NCBI GenBank assembly: GCA_964575225.1
Contig: CAZNQW010000242.1
Coordinates: forward strand, 1 to 5,819
Source: CAZNQW01 sp964575225
Lineage (GTDB): Bacteria; Chloroflexota; Anaerolineae; JAAYZQ01
Length of the DNA stretch: 5,819 nt
Reading direction: 5' to 3'
A program made the position numbers and the translations under genes. Numbering within the stretch: position 1 is the stretch's first letter; each line of letters starts with the position of its first letter. This document shows positions 5,759-5,819 of this stretch, one piece after another. The notes beneath the pieces are model-generated. The model was not told where the DNA came from. It saw only the letters and a program-made list of their open reading frames with translations, and did not search any database.

Positions 5759-5819
5759 TGATTCGTACATCGTCATGCCCGCCGCGAGTACCCTCGCGCA
5801 TAAGCGGGCCTCCATGGGC
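5759..5819 (-). repeat. Partial palindromic repeat cut by the window end
   Basis: Bases 5779-5805 are the reverse complement of 3948-3974 in copy A with one mismatch in 27. On the + strand the segment reads as a hairpin GCCCGC (5777-5782) / GCGGGC (5804-5809) with CGCGAG-TACC-CTCGCG (5783-5798) lodged in its apex, then CCATGGGC. Bases 5755-5783 also resemble 3992-4020 in direct orientation (24 of 29 by eye). The element continues beyond the window. Confidence 0.8.

Overview
The window is GC-rich bacterial chromosome carrying the tail of a translation and RNA-maturation operon, all on the + strand: infB (5' end missing), rbfA, a DHH/DHHA1 phosphoesterase of the NrnA type, truB, and a ribF whose reading frame runs on without a stop into a complete archease domain. 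The order infB-rbfA-nrnA-truB-ribF is a familiar bacterial cluster. The style of the RbfA, TruB and archease sequences and the gene order recall Chloroflexota (Anaerolineae-like) genomes, but this is pattern memory rather than a search, and the phylum call is tentative.

Layout: bases 1-46 are not genomic. They match an Illumina TruSeq index adapter (end of the P7 arm, an 8-base index, then the read-2 primer sequence), so the left edge is an assembly or trimming artefact and the genome begins at about base 47, inside infB. Genes rbfA, nrnA and truB follow closely (46-nt gap, 20-nt overlap, 36-nt gap). Bases 3839-4317 contain no credible gene. They hold a mosaic of palindromic repeats: two direct copies of a unit of about 133 bp flanking a BIME/dRS3-like double hairpin. 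ribF-archease follows at 4318-5667. Downstream are two strong GC hairpins that can fold inside a common outer stem (5679-5758). The window then ends inside another, inverted, partial copy of the same repeat family, which may be why the assembly stops there.

How the genes work together: IF2 brings initiator tRNA to the ribosome, RbfA matures the 30S subunit, TruB makes pseudouridine 55 in tRNA, and NrnA clears short RNA ends and pAp. RibF makes FMN and FAD. Archease is the known activator of the RNA ligase RtcB, so the RibF-archease fusion puts a flavin-synthesis enzyme and an RNA-ligase cofactor in one polypeptide at the end of an RNA/translation operon. No rtcB is visible here. The fusion and the modular hairpin repeats are the two most interesting items.
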